Part shown: piece after piece, positions 35,029-45,718 of the stretch | Layout of the letters: the number at the start of each line of letters is the position of its first letter | How positions within the stretch are numbered: the first letter of the stretch is position 1 | Source of the DNA: Tahibacter harae | Lineage (GTDB): Bacteria > Pseudomonadota > Gammaproteobacteria > Xanthomonadales > Rhodanobacteraceae | Reading direction: 5' to 3' | Assembly: GCF_024437735.1 (NCBI RefSeq) | Contig: NZ_JANFQO010000003.1 | Span: forward strand, 186,001-250,000 | DNA: 64,000 bases | Position numbers and translations under genes: made by a program | The notes under the pieces: model-generated | What the model was told of the DNA's origin: nothing | Seen by the model: the letters and a program-made list of their open reading frames with translations, nothing else | Databases searched by the model: none

Positions 35029-36465
35029 TCAGCCGCGCGCGACACGCCCGTAGCGGTCTTCCAGGCGCACGATGTCGTCTTCGCCGAAATAGTCGCCGCA
35101 CTGCACCTCGATGAGGTGGATGTCCTCGCTGGTGGGGTTTTCCAGCCGGTGCAGGGTATCGATGGGGATATAGGTGGATTCGTTGGCGTTGAGCAGGAAT
35201 TCGCGCTCGCCCACGCGCACCTTGGCCATGCCCTTGACCACGGTCCAGTGCTCGCTGCGGCGGTGGTGCTTCTGCAGGCTGAGCACATGGCCGGGCTTGA
35301 CCATCAGGCGCTTGACCTTGCAGTCGTCGGCATCCTCCAGCACGGTGTAGCTGCCCCAGGGCCGGTGCACGGTCTGGTGGAAGGCGGCGGCTTCGTGCTT
35401 GTCGGCGCGCAGGCGGTCGACCACCAGCTTGACCTGCTGGGCGCGCTCGCGGTCGGCTACCAGCACGGCGTCGTCGGTGTCGACGATGACCAGGTCCTTC
35501 ACGCCCACTGCGGCCACCATGCGCTTGTCGCTCTGGATGTAGCAGTTGCTCGATTCGATCAGGATGGCCTGGCCGCGCACGCGGTTGCCCTGTTCGTCGG
35601 ACTCGGCTTCCAGCTCGCTGACCGCCTTCCACGAGCCGATATCGCTCCAGTCGAAGCCGGCCGGCACCACGGCGCGGCGCGCGGCGTTTTCCATTACGGC
35701 GTAGTCGATGGAAATGTCGGGCTGGGCGAGGAAGGCTTCGCGTGCGTATTCGACCGGGCTTTCGTGGCTGGTCGCCGCGGCGTGGCAGGCCAGTACGGCC
35801 TGGTGGACCGCCGGACAGGCCTCGGCCGCCGCCTGCAGCAGCGCATCGGCGCGGAAGCAGAACATGCCGGAATTCCATACGTGGTCGCCGCCGGCGAGAT
35901 AGGCTTCGGCGGTTTCCTTTTTTGGTTTTTCCACAAATGCTGAAATCTCGCGCCCTTCGCGGCCGGCGATGGCCGCGCCGAGATGGATGTAGCCGAAGCC
36001 GGTCTCCGCATGGGTGGGCGGAATGCCGAAGGTGGTCAGCCAGCCGTCCTCGGCCAGCGCGCGCGCGCGCGCCACGTCGGCGGCGAAGCGGTCGAGCTGG
36101 CGGATCAGGTGGTCGGCCGGCAGTACCAGCAGTACCGCGTCCGGCGAGATGTGCTGCAGCGCGTAGTGCGCGGCCAGCAGTATGGCCGGCGCGGTATTGC
36201 GCCCGGCGGGCTCCAGCAGGAAGGGCAGCCGGTCCAGGTCGGCCTGGGGATGGGCGGCGTATTCGTCCCGGGTCAGGAAGTAGTAGTCGCGGCCGGTGAC
36301 GGTGAGCACATGGCCGCCGTCGGCCACGGCCAGGGCGCGATCCAGGGTCTTGTACAGCAGCGATTCGCCGTCGGCCAGGCGCATGAAGGGCTTGGGATAG
36401 GCGCTGCGCGAAACCGGCCAGAGCCGGGTGCCGGCGCCGCCGGAAAGGATTACGGGTATCAGCAT
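35029..36465 (-). CDS. manC: Mannose-1-phosphate guanylyltransferase / mannose-6-phosphate isomerase (bifunctional)
   Basis: The 478-aa enzyme (XanB/ManC type II) makes GDP-mannose from mannose-1-phosphate and also isomerises fructose-6-phosphate. The N-terminal nucleotidyltransferase has L-S-G-G-A-G-T-R-L-W-P, F-V-E-K-P and W-N-S-G-M-F. The C-terminal cupin (about 350-475) has H-R-P-W-G-S-Y, L-S-L-Q-K-H-H-R-R-S-E-H-W and N-E-S-T-Y-I-P. It is last in the sugar cluster after rmlBACD. No phosphomannomutase (manB/xanA) gene is in the window. Confidence 0.96.
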   Translation of the reverse strand: MLIPVILSGGAGTRLWPVSRSAYPKPFMRLADGESLLYKTLDRALAVADGGHVLTVTGRDYYFLTRDEYAAHPQADLDRLPFLLEPAGRNTAPAILLAAHYALQHISPDAVLLVLPADHLIRQLDRFAADVARARALAEDGWLTTFGIPPTHAETGFGYIHLGAAIAGREGREISAFVEKPKKETAEAYLAGGDHVWNSGMFCFRADALLQAAAEACPAVHQAVLACHAAATSHESPVEYAREAFLAQPDISIDYAVMENAARRAVVPAGFDWSDIGSWKAVSELEAESDEQGNRVRGQAILIESSNCYIQSDKRMVAAVGVKDLVIVDTDDAVLVADRERAQQVKLVVDRLRADKHEAAAFHQTVHRPWGSYTVLEDADDCKVKRLMVKPGHVLSLQKHHRRSEHWTVVKGMAKVRVGEREFLLNANESTYIPIDTLHRLENPTSEDIHLIEVQCGDYFGEDDIVRLEDRYGRVARG

Positions 36466-36639
36466 GACGCTCGCTCCAGTTCGTTGTGTGCGGCGCGCCG
36501 CATCGTTCTGCCCGCGGGCAGGTGCGGCGCAGCGGCGTCCGGCGGCGCGGCCGGCGCGGCGGCGGCCAGGCCAGCCGCCGCGCCGTGGATGGGCAATCCA
36601 GGCCGGGATCGGGTCGGCACGCGCTTTCTCAAACGCCGC

Positions 36640-37560
36640 TCAAACGGCCATTTCCGCGACGACGTCGCGCAGGCCGTCGCGCCAGTCCGGCAAGTGCAGG
36701 CCGAAGCGTTCGCGCAGACGCGCGGTATCCAGCACCGAATAGGCCGGGCGGCGCGCCTTGGTCGGGTAATCGGCGGTCGCGATCGGCGCCACTTCCGGCG
36801 CGCGCCCGATCAGGCCGGCCTGCAGCGCCGCCGGCATGATGGCGCTGGCGAATTCGTGCCAGCTGCATTCGCCGGCGCTGACCAGGTGATACACGCCGGA
36901 AAGCACCGTACGCTGCGCGGGTTCCAGCGCCAGCCAGCGCGCCAGCGCCGCGGCCGTGGTGCTGGCGATCAGCCGCGCCGGCGTCGGCGCGCCGCGCTGG
37001 TCGGCGACGACGCTCAAACGGTCGCGCTCGCGCGCCAGGCGCAGCATGGTGCGCAGGAAATTGCCGCCGCGCGCGGCGTAGACCCAGGCGGTGCGGAAGG
37101 TCAGGTGATCCGCGCCGCTGGCAGCCAGGGCCAGCTCGCCGGCCAGCTTGCTGCGGCCGTAGGCGCCGGCCGGGCCGGTGGCATCGTCTTCGCGGTAGGG
37201 CCGGCTGCCCTGGCCGTCGAACACGTAATCGGTCGAGTAATGCACCACGGCCGCACCGCGGCGCGCGGCCCAGGCGCCGAGCAGGCCGGGCGCATCGCCG
37301 TTGATGCGGCGGGCAAGTTCTTCCTCGTCCTCGGCGCGGTCGACCGCGGTATGCGCCGCGGCGTTGACGATCAGCGCCGGCGCCACGTCGTCCAGCAGCG
37401 CCTGCAATGCCGCCGCATCGTCGAGGGCGGCCGCGGCGCAGGCCGCGCCGCCGGGCAGGCGGCCGCTGCGCGTGACGGCGACGATATCGCCCAGCGGGGC
37501 CAGGCTGCGCTGCAGTTCAAAGCCGACCTGGCCGTTGGCGCCTAGAAGCAGGATTTTCAC
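36640..37560 (-). CDS. rfbD: dTDP-4-dehydrorhamnose reductase
   Basis: A 306-aa NADPH-dependent SDR that performs the last step of dTDP-L-rhamnose synthesis. The start is GTG 37560. Signatures are G-A-N-G-Q-V-G, H-Y-S-T-D-Y-V-F-D-G and the catalytic Y-G-R-S-K. It follows rfbC by 70 bp in rmlBACD order. Confidence 0.96.
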   Translation of the reverse strand: MKILLLGANGQVGFELQRSLAPLGDIVAVTRSGRLPGGAACAAAALDDAAALQALLDDVAPALIVNAAAHTAVDRAEDEEELARRINGDAPGLLGAWAARRGAAVVHYSTDYVFDGQGSRPYREDDATGPAGAYGRSKLAGELALAASGADHLTFRTAWVYAARGGNFLRTMLRLARERDRLSVVADQRGAPTPARLIASTTAAALARWLALEPAQRTVLSGVYHLVSAGECSWHEFASAIMPAALQAGLIGRAPEVAPIATADYPTKARRPAYSVLDTARLRERFGLHLPDWRDGLRDVVAEMAV

Positions 37561-37630
37561 GGGGCATTTCTCGCTTTCGCGCGCTTGCGCGCAGTCGGCC
37601 GCGGCCGCCGCGCGGGCGCCGCGGACAGGA

Positions 37631-38188
37631 TCAGGGCACGAAGACAGGCAGGCGTTCCGCTGCGATATCCGCCAGCAGCGGCGCCTTCTCGTCCTTGCCC
37701 GACAGCAGCGGCGCGCCGACCGGCCAGTCCACGCCTATGGCCGCGTCGTTCCAGCGCACGCCGGCATCGGCCTTGGCGTCGTAGACCGCTGTGCACTGGT
37801 AGGCGAAGGTGGCGTAGTCCGACAGCACGGCGAAGCCGTGGGCGAAGCCCTCGGGAATCCAGAAATGACGCTTGTTCTCCGCCGACAGCAGCACCGCCGT
37901 CCATTTGCCGAAATGCGGCGAGCCGCGGCGTATGTCGACCGCGACGTCGTAGACCTCGCCTTCGAGCACGCTGACGAACTTGCCCTGCGGATTGGGCCAC
38001 TGGTAGTGCAGGCCGCGCAGCACGCCCTTGGCCGAGCGCGACACGTTGGACTGCACGAAGCGCAGGTCCAGCCCGGCCGCCTTGAATTTTTCTGCATTGT
38101 AGCTTTCGTAGAAAAAGCCGCGGTCGTCGCCGAACACGGCCGGCTCTATCACCACGCAGCCGGGCAGACTGGTCTCGACCACCTTCAC
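37631..38188 (-). CDS. rfbC: dTDP-4-dehydrorhamnose 3,5-epimerase
   Basis: A 185-aa cupin epimerase with [16 protein letters not shown] (catalytic His) and [11 protein letters not shown] 38188 overlaps the rfbA stop by four bases (GTGA), showing translational coupling. Confidence 0.97.
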   Translation of the reverse strand: MKVVETSLPGCVVIEPAVFGDDRGFFYESYNAEKFKAAGLDLRFVQSNVSRSAKGVLRGLHYQWPNPQGKFVSVLEGEVYDVAVDIRRGSPHFGKWTAVLLSAENKRHFWIPEGFAHGFAVLSDYATFAYQCTAVYDAKADAGVRWNDAAIGVDWPVGAPLLSGKDEKAPLLADIAAERLPVFVP

Positions 38189-39072
38189 GGCACCACCCCC
38201 TGTTCGGCCACTTGCAGCAGATAGCGGCCGTAGCCGTTCTTGGCCAGCGGCCGGGCCAGCGCGCGCAGCTGGTCGGCGTCGATCCAGCCGCTGTGGAAGG
38301 CGATTTCCTCCGGACAACAGACCTTGAGCCCCTGGCGGTTCTCGATGGTCTCGATGTAATTGGAGGCCTCGACCAGCGAATCGTGCGTGCCGGTATCCAG
38401 CCAGGCGTAGCCGCGGCCCAGGCGTTCCAGCATCAGCGAACCGTCTTCCAGATAGCGCCGGTTGAGATCGGTGATCTCCAGCTCGCCGCGGGCCGAGGGC
38501 TTGAGCGTGCGGGCGTAGTCCACCGCACGGCCGTCGTAGAAATACAGCCCGGTGACGGCGTAGTTGGACTTGGGCTGGGCCGGCTTTTCCTCCAGCCCGA
38601 TCACGCGGCCGGCGGCGTCGAACTCGGCCACGCCGTAGCGTTCCGGGTCATGCACGTAGTAGCCGAACACGGTCGCGCCGTGCTTGCGCTGGGCGGAGCG
38701 GCGCAGCACGTCGGTGAAGCCGTGGCCGTAGAAGATGTTGTCGCCGAGGATCAGGCAGGACGGATCGGTGCCGACGAAATCCGCGCCGATCAGGTAAGCC
38801 TGAGCCAGGCCGTCCGGCGAAGGCTGCGCCGCATAGGTGATGGAGATGCCCCACTGCGAGCCGTCGCCCAGCAGTTCGCGGAACAGCGCCTGCTCGTGCG
38901 GCGTGTTGATCACCAGCACTTCGCGGATGCCGGCCAGCATCAGTACGCTGAGCGGGTAATAGATCATCGGCTTGTCATAGACCGGCAGCAGCTGCTTGCT
39001 GACCACCTTGGTCAGCGGGTACAGCCGCGTGCCGGAGCCGCCGGCGAGAATGATGCCTTTCTTGGTCGTCAC
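38185..39072 (-). CDS. rfbA: Glucose-1-phosphate thymidylyltransferase
   Basis: From GTG 39072 the product is 295 aa, the usual length; a GTG at 39105 would add 11 residues. [14 protein letters not shown] is the nucleotide-binding signature, with L-G-D-N-I-F-Y-G-H and G-L-E-E-K-P further on. It makes dTDP-glucose, the entry to the rhamnose pathway. Confidence 0.96.
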   Translation of the reverse strand: MTTKKGIILAGGSGTRLYPLTKVVSKQLLPVYDKPMIYYPLSVLMLAGIREVLVINTPHEQALFRELLGDGSQWGISITYAAQPSPDGLAQAYLIGADFVGTDPSCLILGDNIFYGHGFTDVLRRSAQRKHGATVFGYYVHDPERYGVAEFDAAGRVIGLEEKPAQPKSNYAVTGLYFYDGRAVDYARTLKPSARGELEITDLNRRYLEDGSLMLERLGRGYAWLDTGTHDSLVEASNYIETIENRQGLKVCCPEEIAFHSGWIDADQLRALARPLAKNGYGRYLLQVAEQGVVP

Positions 39073-39273
39073 GTCGTTTACCTGCGTTGCTGCGGCGGCC
39101 GGCACGGGCGGCCGGCGTCATCCGGGAAGGTCTGAACAAGTGTCCGCGGCGCGGCTCCCGTGACCTGCCTCTTGTCTCCACAACCCCGCCAAACGCTTGC
39201 TCCGCAAGCATTTGGCCGCCCCCCTGACTCAAGGGGACTCCACAAACCGCCCCCCGGATTGTTCAAAGGGTTC

Positions 39274-40332
39274 CTAGTTCTTGTCGCCCAGGCGCTCCAT
39301 GCGATAGCTGCCGTCGAGCACGCGGTCGCACCACTGCTGGTTGGCCAGGTACCAGTCCACCGTGCGCGCGATGCCGCTCTCAAAGGTTTCCTGCGGCGCC
39401 CAGCCCAGTTCGCGCTGCAGCTTGCTGGAATCGATGGCGTAGCGGCGGTCGTGGCCCGGACGGTCCTTGACGTAGGTGATCAGGCTCTCGCGGCGGCGTC
39501 CGTCGGCCAGCGGCCGGCGTTCGTCCAGCAGGGCGCAGATGACTTTCACCACGTGGATGTTCTCGCGTTCCGAATCGCCGCCGACGTTGTACACCTCGCC
39601 GGTGCGGCCGGCCTCGAGCACGCGCTGGATGGCGCGGCAGTGATCGCGCACGTAGAGCCAGTCACGCACGTTGCGGCCGTCGCCGTAGACCGGCAGCGGC
39701 TCGCCCTTGAGCGCCTTCTGCACCATCAGGGGGATCAGCTTCTCGGGAAACTGGTACGGCCCGTAATTGTTCGAGCAGTTGGTGGTCAGCGTAGGCAGGC
39801 CGTAGGTGTGATGGAAGGCGCGCACCAGGTGATCGGATGCAGCCTTGGACGCGGAATACGGCGAATTCGGCGCGTACGCGGTTTCCTCGGTGAACTTGCC
39901 CACCGGGCCCAGCGAGCCGTAGACCTCGTCGGTGGACACGTGCAGGAAACGGAAACCGTCCTGGCGCTCCAGCGGCAGTGCGCGCCAGTAGCCCAGGGCG
40001 CGCTCCAGCAGGTTGAGGGTGCCCACGACATTGGTCTGCACGAATTCGGCCGGACCGTCGATGGAGCGGTCCACATGCGATTCGGCGGCGAAATTGACGA
40101 TGGCGTCGGGGCGGTGCTCGGCCAGCAGGCGCTCGATCAGGGCGCGGTCGCCGATGTCGCCCTGCACGAAGACGTGGTCCGGATTGTTCTTCAGCGGTTC
40201 CAGCGTGTCGAGGTTGCCGGCGTAGGTCAGCTTGTCCAGGTTGATGATGCGGAAGCCGCCCTGGGCCAGCAGGTCAAGCACGAAGTTGCCGCCGATAAAG
40301 CCGGCGCCACCAGTCACGAGCAGGGTTTTCAT
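39274..40332 (-). CDS. rfbB: dTDP-glucose 4,6-dehydratase
   Basis: A 352-aa extended SDR with [19 protein letters not shown] and the catalytic Y-S-A-S-K. It is the first gene of the rmlB-A-C-D-manC unit; about 200 bp separate it from rfbA. The products feed rhamnose-containing LPS O-antigen or exopolysaccharide. Confidence 0.97.
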   Translation of the reverse strand: MKTLLVTGGAGFIGGNFVLDLLAQGGFRIINLDKLTYAGNLDTLEPLKNNPDHVFVQGDIGDRALIERLLAEHRPDAIVNFAAESHVDRSIDGPAEFVQTNVVGTLNLLERALGYWRALPLERQDGFRFLHVSTDEVYGSLGPVGKFTEETAYAPNSPYSASKAASDHLVRAFHHTYGLPTLTTNCSNNYGPYQFPEKLIPLMVQKALKGEPLPVYGDGRNVRDWLYVRDHCRAIQRVLEAGRTGEVYNVGGDSERENIHVVKVICALLDERRPLADGRRRESLITYVKDRPGHDRRYAIDSSKLQRELGWAPQETFESGIARTVDWYLANQQWCDRVLDGSYRMERLGDKN

Positions 40333-40905
40333 GCGTCAGGTTCGCTCCAGGAAGCCCAGACCCGGCCAGGAGACGGCCGGACAGCCGGAAAGGGTACCAG
40401 AAGGCCGTCAGGGCCGCTTTGCGGGGCGCGGGAGCCGGGGATTCGGGATTGGGATTTCTTGCGCAGAAGCGGATACGCGCCGCTGAGGACACAGCGAGAA
40501 TGGCGCATTGCGCGGGGGATACGCATTCGTTGTTCATTAATCCGCAATGGCCTGCGCATTCCTGCGGCAGCGGACGCCGCGTTGCGATCGGCCCGCGCCG
40601 ATCCGCCAGCTGGCAGCCTGCATCCCGCCGGAGGCAGCACGCACCGCCAGGCGGGCCGGGCCGTGGCAGCGGCACCGCCTCCGGCCAGCCACGAGCCCTG
40701 CGCCGGTCCGGATGCGGCTTGCCGCCCCCGCTGCCGGTGTCCGGGCCGGGCAGGAATACCGCCCCTGCCCGATTGCGGGTTGAAGCCCAGTTCTGCGTAC
40801 CAGCTATCCGCAACCGCATACAACGGCGGAGGACGGCGGGTTTCAACGAAAAAGCCCGCACGATGCGGGCTTTTTCGTTGACGGGTTGCGGCGGGAAAGC
40901 GCCGC
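40333..40905. other. 573-bp intergenic region upstream of rfbB
   Basis: It contains a G-rich short-repeat patch at 40431-40457 (GGGGATTCGGGATTGGGAT), an AT-richer patch about 40520-40550 that may hold the rfbB promoter, and at its ssb end the terminator at 40844-40880. No convincing ORF is present: frames here are Arg/Pro-rich shadows. Confidence 0.4.
40844..40880. terminator. Intrinsic terminator downstream of ssb
   Basis: A perfect 17-bp inverted repeat: CAACGAAAAAGCCCGCA, loop CGA, TGCGGGCTTTTTCGTTG. The symmetric A and T tracts allow termination in both directions; on the minus strand it lies 25 bp after the ssb stop. Confidence 0.92.
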
Positions 40906-41463
40906 TCAGAACGGGATATCGTCGTCGTCGAAGCCGGTGTTCTGCACCGGCTGGGGCGCACGCTGCGGCGCGGACTGGGGGCCGCGGGCCGGGCCGCGCG
41001 AGCTGCCGCCTTCGTAGCCGCCGCCACCGCCGCGGGAACCACCGCCTTCGTAGCCGCCACCGCCGCGGGAACCGCCGCCTTCATAGCCGCCGCGCGAGCC
41101 GCCGCCTTCGCCCATGTCGCCGCCGCCGGGACGGCCGCCGAGCATCTGCATTTCCGCCGCGACAATATCGGTGGAATAGCGCTTGACGCCGTCCTTCTCG
41201 TATTCCTCGGTGCGCAGGGAACCTTCGATATAGACCTGGCTGCCCTTCTTCAGGTATTCGCCGGCGATCTCGGCCAGGCGGCCGAAGAACTTGACCCGGT
41301 GCCACTCGGTCTTTTCCTTCTGCTCGCCGGTCTGCTTGTCCTTCCACGCTTCCGACGTGGCCACGCTGACCGTGGTGACGGCCATGCCGCCGGCGCTGTA
41401 GCGGGTTTCCGGGTCGCGGCCTACGTTGCCGACGAGAATGACTTTGTTGATGCCTCGTGCCAT
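40906..41463 (-). CDS. ssb: Single-stranded DNA-binding protein
   Basis: The 185-aa product has the OB fold in residues 1-110 ([25 protein letters not shown]). A Gly-rich linker follows, made of near-identical repeats G-G-G-S-R-G-G-(G)-G-Y-E, and the acidic tip D-D-D-D-I-P-F that recruits partner proteins. The linker DNA is a short in-frame tandem repeat that may vary in copy number between strains. Confidence 0.98.
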   Translation of the reverse strand: MARGINKVILVGNVGRDPETRYSAGGMAVTTVSVATSEAWKDKQTGEQKEKTEWHRVKFFGRLAEIAGEYLKKGSQVYIEGSLRTEEYEKDGVKRYSTDIVAAEMQMLGGRPGGGDMGEGGGSRGGYEGGGSRGGGGYEGGGSRGGGGGYEGGSSRGPARGPQSAPQRAPQPVQNTGFDDDDIPF

Positions 41464-41823
41464 TGGTGCGGTTCCTTTACGTCTCGGCCTTACTACGGCC
41501 TTGCTGGGGCGGAACGATACCACGCGGCCCGCCTGGCCCTCGTCGGGAATCGGCCGCGGCGCGGCCTGGGAATCGTCCGAGCGCGACGGGCCGGCCGCGA
41601 GCATATTTCGCGCATGGCAACAAGCCCTCTTAGGCGAGTACCGGACGCGGCGGCGCAACCCTAGAGTAAGCCCGTCTCCCGAGCTGCGACGGCGCCCATG
41701 CTCCTGCCTTTCCGCCCGCTCCGCGCCCGCCGGTTGCCGGCGGTGCCGCCGGTCCGCCTGGCTTGCGCGCGCCGGGCGCTGGCGGCGTTGCCGGGCGTCT
41801 GCCGGGCGCTGGCGGCGTCACTG

Positions 41824-44800
41824 ATGCGCCCGTGCGGCGCCGGCCGCCGGTGTGCCGCGGCGCTGGCGCTGGCCTTTCTGCTTCCGCCCGCCGGCGCGGC
41901 GCTGCCGCCCGGCCATGTGCCGGTGCGCAGCTACGGCCCCGCCGAGGGCCTGCCCGATGTGAGCGTGCGCGCGCTGCTGCAGGATCGCCCCGGTTTCATC
42001 TGGCTGGCGGCCGAGGAAGGGCTGTACCGCTACGACGGCCACCGTTTCGAGCCGCTGGGCCAGGATTTCGCCGCCACCGCGCTGCACGAGGATGCCGCCG
42101 GCCGCCTGTGGATAGGCAGCCGCAGCGGCCTGCGGCGCTGGAATGGCCAGGATTTCGAGCTGATCGCCGGCAGCGAAGGACTGGATATTGCCGCCCTGAC
42201 CAGCGCGGACGGCGTGCTCTGGGTCGCCGCCAGTGCGGGCGCGTTCGTGCTGGAGCCGCGCGCACCGCTGCGGCCGCTGCCGGACTGGCCGGGCGAAGCC
42301 GCCACTGCATTGGCGGCAGGTCCGCAGCCGAACGAAGTATGGATCGCGCGCTGGAACGGCCAGGCCGAGATCCGCCACCGCCGCGGCGGGCGCTGGGAAA
42401 GCGTGCCGCTGCCGGCGGATGCCGCGCGGCGGCGCGTCGATGCGCTGGCGCGCGACGGCGCGGGGCGGATCTGGGCGCGCCAGGGTTCCAGCCTGCTCCA
42501 CACCGAGGCCGCCGCCGGACCGGCGCGCTTCGTCGGTGCCGGACTCGAACCGGCCATCGCCGCACGGCTCAAATCCGGCCGCAGCCAGCTCATCGCCGGC
42601 CGCAGCGGCGACCTGTGGCTGCCGCTGGACGACGGCCTGATGCACTACGCCGGCGGCCGCTGGAACCACCTGGACATCGGCGCCAGCCTGCCGGCGCCGT
42701 GGACCCGCGCCGTGCTGGAGGACCGCGAAGGCAACCTGTGGATTGGTTCGCGCGGCCTGCACCGGCTGCTGCGCCACAGCCCGTTCCGCGCCTACGCCGC
42801 GCGCGAAGGACTGGACGGCAACAGTGCCTGGGGCCTGCGGCGCGACCGCGCCGGACGGCTGTGGCTGGCCGGGACCGGGCTGGCGCAACTGGCCGCGGAC
42901 GGCCGCCGCACGGTCGCCGGCACCGAGGACCGCCTGCTGCTGAGCCTGACCGAGTGCAGCAACAACATCCTCTACACCGCCGGCCTGCCCGGCGACGCCG
43001 TGCTGCGCCACGATCCCGCGGACGGCTCCGTACAGCGGCTGGAGCTGGGCGCCCTGGCCGCGGCGCGGGTGATCCGCCTGCTCTGCGACCGCGACGACCA
43101 GCTCTGGGTCGCGACCGAGGACGCCGGCCTGCTGCGCGCCCGCGCCGGTGCGCCTGCGGAGTTCGCCCGGGTGGAACTGCCCGGCGGCACGCCGAACGAG
43201 TTCATCGGCGACATCCGCCAGGACAGCGCCGGGCGGATCTGGGTGGCCGGCCGCCAGGGCCTGGCGCTGTGGGAGAACGGACGCTGGCGCCGCTATACCC
43301 GCCGCGACGGCCTGCGCGAGGACCATGTGGCCTACCTGCTGCCGCTGCGCAACGGCGATCTGCTGGCCGGCTATTTCGGCGCCTACGGCGTGGCCCAGCT
43401 GCGCCAGACCGATGGCGGGCTGCAATTGCTGCGGCACCTGGACCGGCCGGGCGCGCCGTCCAGCATCTACCTGCTGGGCGAGGATGCGCAGTCGCGCCTG
43501 TGGCTGGGCGGCAGCCGCGGTCTGGACCGGCTCGATGCCCGGGGCTGGCAGCATTTCGGCCGTGCCGATGGACTGATCGGCGAAGACGTCAACAACATGG
43601 CCTTCCTGGCCGAAGCCGACGGCACAGTATGGATAGGCACCAGCGCCGGCCTGGCGCGGCTGGAGGACGCCGCGGCCGCTCCGGCGCAGCGCGCCGATGC
43701 CGCGGCCGGCCCGGGACACGTGGACGGCGCCGGCGCCGACCCTGCGCAGCCGGGCGATGCCGCAGCCAGTCACACCCCGGCCGCTTCGCTGCCGCCGCAA
43801 ACGCCGCCGCCAGTGCAGCTGACCCGCCTGCGCCTGGGCGGCCGCGAGTTCGCGCCGGATGCGCGCGCGCTGCGCCTGCCCGCCGCGGTCACCGATGCCG
43901 AATTCCGCTACGCCGCGCTGAGCTATGCCGACGAGGAATACCGCGAGTACCGCAGCCGCCTGCTCGGCCACGATCCCGAATTCCGCAGCAGCCGGAACAA
44001 CGAACTGCGCTACGCCGGACTGCGCGCCGGCGACTACCGCTTCGAGGTGCAGGCGCGCGGCCGCGCCGGCACCTGGGGCGCGCCGGCGGGTGTCGACTTC
44101 ACCATCCTGCCGCCCTGGTGGCAGAGCATCTGGCTGCGCGTGCTGCTGGGCGTGGCCGCAGCTGCGCTGGTGCTGCTCGCGCTGCGCTGGCGCCTGTCCG
44201 TGCTGCAGGCGCGCAATCGCGCGCTGGAGCAGGCGATAGATGCGCGCACGGCCGAGCTGCGCCGCAGCAATCACGCCCTGCTGGCCGAGATCGACGTGCG
44301 CACCGCGGCGGAACAGGCGCTGTCGGCACTCAACACCGAGGAACGCCGGCGCAAGGAACGCTTCCATCTGATCACGCGCATCGCCGCGCTGATCTCGGCC
44401 AACCTGGATGCGGACACATTGCTGCAGCAGTCGGCCGCGGCCGTGCACGAGGTGCTGGGCTATGCCGGCGTCGCCATCCTGCTGCTGGATGGCAGCGGCG
44501 ACCAGCTGCTGCCGCGCGCGCGCAGCGGCACCGGCCGCGTCACGGCACTGGCGCCGCAACGGCTGGCACAGGAACACGGCGTGATCGGTGCGGCCGTGCG
44601 CGAACGCCGGCTGCAATGCGTGACCGGCGCTGCGGCGGTGTCGCACGGCCCGCCCGTGTCCGATGCGCCGGGCGGCACGACGCCCGGCGCGCGGCCCGAC
44701 GCCGCACCGCACACGACACCCGCCGCCGCTCTCGCCGTGCCCATCCTGATCGGCGACAGCGTGCTCGGCGTGCTGCATGTGGAAAGCGCGCAGGCCTTCG

Positions 44801-45519
44801 ACGATCTCGACTGCGCCGGCCTCGCCATCGTCGCCGACTACCTCGCCGTGGCGCTGGAGAACGCGCGCCTGTTCCGCCAGGCCAGCGAGTCGGCCATCCT
44901 GGCCGAGCGCCGCCGCGTCGCCCACGATCTGCACGACAACATCATCCAGATCCTGTCCTCGATCAGCCTGCAGGCGCAGACCCTGGCGCATATCTCGGCC
45001 ACGCCCACGGCCGAGCTGATGCAGCGCGCCGCGCGCGTGGCCGAGCTGGCCCAGCTCGCCGTGCGCGAGATGCGCGCGCTGCTGCTGGAATTGCGCCCGC
45101 CGGAAGCAAGCTCCCGCGCAGCCAGCCCGGACGCGCAACTGCCCCTGGCCGACAGCGTGCAGCAGCTGCTGCGTCTGATGGTGCCGGCGGCGATCGCGCT
45201 GGAGTTCGATTTCAGCCGCTACGTGCCGCAGCAGCCGGCGCAGGAACAGGCCCTGCTGCGCATCATCCAGGAAGCCGTTTCCAACGCGGTGCGCCATGCC
45301 GGCGCCAGCATCCTGCGCGTGGTCGGCAGCGCCGATGCATCGCAGGTGCGCGTGGCGGTGGCCGACAACGGCCGCGGCATGCCGCGGCGCCGGCGGCAGG
45401 GCCTGGGCCAGGAAAGCATGCGCGCCCGCGTCGCCGCACTCGGCGGCCAGCTGCGCGCCGGCACCGGCCAGCCGCACGGCACCGTGCTCGAAGTGGAATT
45501 GCCGCGCCGCGACCGCTGA
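41824..45519 (+). CDS. Hybrid-type sensor: two-component propeller histidine kinase (NarX/HisKA_3 class)
   Basis: The frame opens at ATG 41698, but ATG 41824 is preferred because it places a clean signal peptide (about 8-27) at the N-terminus; the product is then 1231 aa. Residues about 35-620 are Reg_prop beta-propeller repeats (G-x-I-W-x-A-x-x-x-G-L type). A Y_Y_Y domain (about 690-765), a transmembrane helix (about 765-790), a short coiled coil and a GAF domain (about 840-1020) follow. The kinase core has HisKA_3 (V-A-H-D-L-H-D-N, phospho-His 1034) and HATPase (N-box E-A-V-S-N-A-V-R-H-A, about 1150). The output is very likely the NarL-type regulator two genes downstream. No receiver domain is seen. 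Confidence 0.93.
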   Translation: MRPCGAGRRCAAALALAFLLPPAGAALPPGHVPVRSYGPAEGLPDVSVRALLQDRPGFIWLAAEEGLYRYDGHRFEPLGQDFAATALHEDAAGRLWIGSRSGLRRWNGQDFELIAGSEGLDIAALTSADGVLWVAASAGAFVLEPRAPLRPLPDWPGEAATALAAGPQPNEVWIARWNGQAEIRHRRGGRWESVPLPADAARRRVDALARDGAGRIWARQGSSLLHTEAAAGPARFVGAGLEPAIAARLKSGRSQLIAGRSGDLWLPLDDGLMHYAGGRWNHLDIGASLPAPWTRAVLEDREGNLWIGSRGLHRLLRHSPFRAYAAREGLDGNSAWGLRRDRAGRLWLAGTGLAQLAADGRRTVAGTEDRLLLSLTECSNNILYTAGLPGDAVLRHDPADGSVQRLELGALAAARVIRLLCDRDDQLWVATEDAGLLRARAGAPAEFARVELPGGTPNEFIGDIRQDSAGRIWVAGRQGLALWENGRWRRYTRRDGLREDHVAYLLPLRNGDLLAGYFGAYGVAQLRQTDGGLQLLRHLDRPGAPSSIYLLGEDAQSRLWLGGSRGLDRLDARGWQHFGRADGLIGEDVNNMAFLAEADGTVWIGTSAGLARLEDAAAAPAQRADAAAGPGHVDGAGADPAQPGDAAASHTPAASLPPQTPPPVQLTRLRLGGREFAPDARALRLPAAVTDAEFRYAALSYADEEYREYRSRLLGHDPEFRSSRNNELRYAGLRAGDYRFEVQARGRAGTWGAPAGVDFTILPPWWQSIWLRVLLGVAAAALVLLALRWRLSVLQARNRALEQAIDARTAELRRSNHALLAEIDVRTAAEQALSALNTEERRRKERFHLITRIAALISANLDADTLLQQSAAAVHEVLGYAGVAILLLDGSGDQLLPRARSGTGRVTALAPQRLAQEHGVIGAAVRERRLQCVTGAAAVSHGPPVSDAPGGTTPGARPDAAPHTTPAAALAVPILIGDSVLGVLHVESAQAFDDLDCAGLAIVADYLAVALENARLFRQASESAILAERRRVAHDLHDNIIQILSSISLQAQTLAHISATPTAELMQRAARVAELAQLAVREMRALLLELRPPEASSRAASPDAQLPLADSVQQLLRLMVPAAIALEFDFSRYVPQQPAQEQALLRIIQEAVSNAVRHAGASILRVVGSADASQVRVAVADNGRGMPRRRRQGLGQESMRARVAALGGQLRAGTGQPHGTVLEVELPRRDR

Positions 45520-45718
45520 GCCGCCCCCTCCAATGACAGGGGCCGCATGCCCACCGCTCACAGCTGTTTGCCGCTTCCGGCCCGGGCGAACCTGACCAGG
45601 CGCAGCGCCGTGTCGCTGCGCGGACTGCACGGCCGCGGCACTCCCGCCGCAAATCCGCGCTTTTCCACATGTCGCAAATCGCCGGCTACCGCGCCGGACT
45701 GCCATCAGGAACCTTCCC

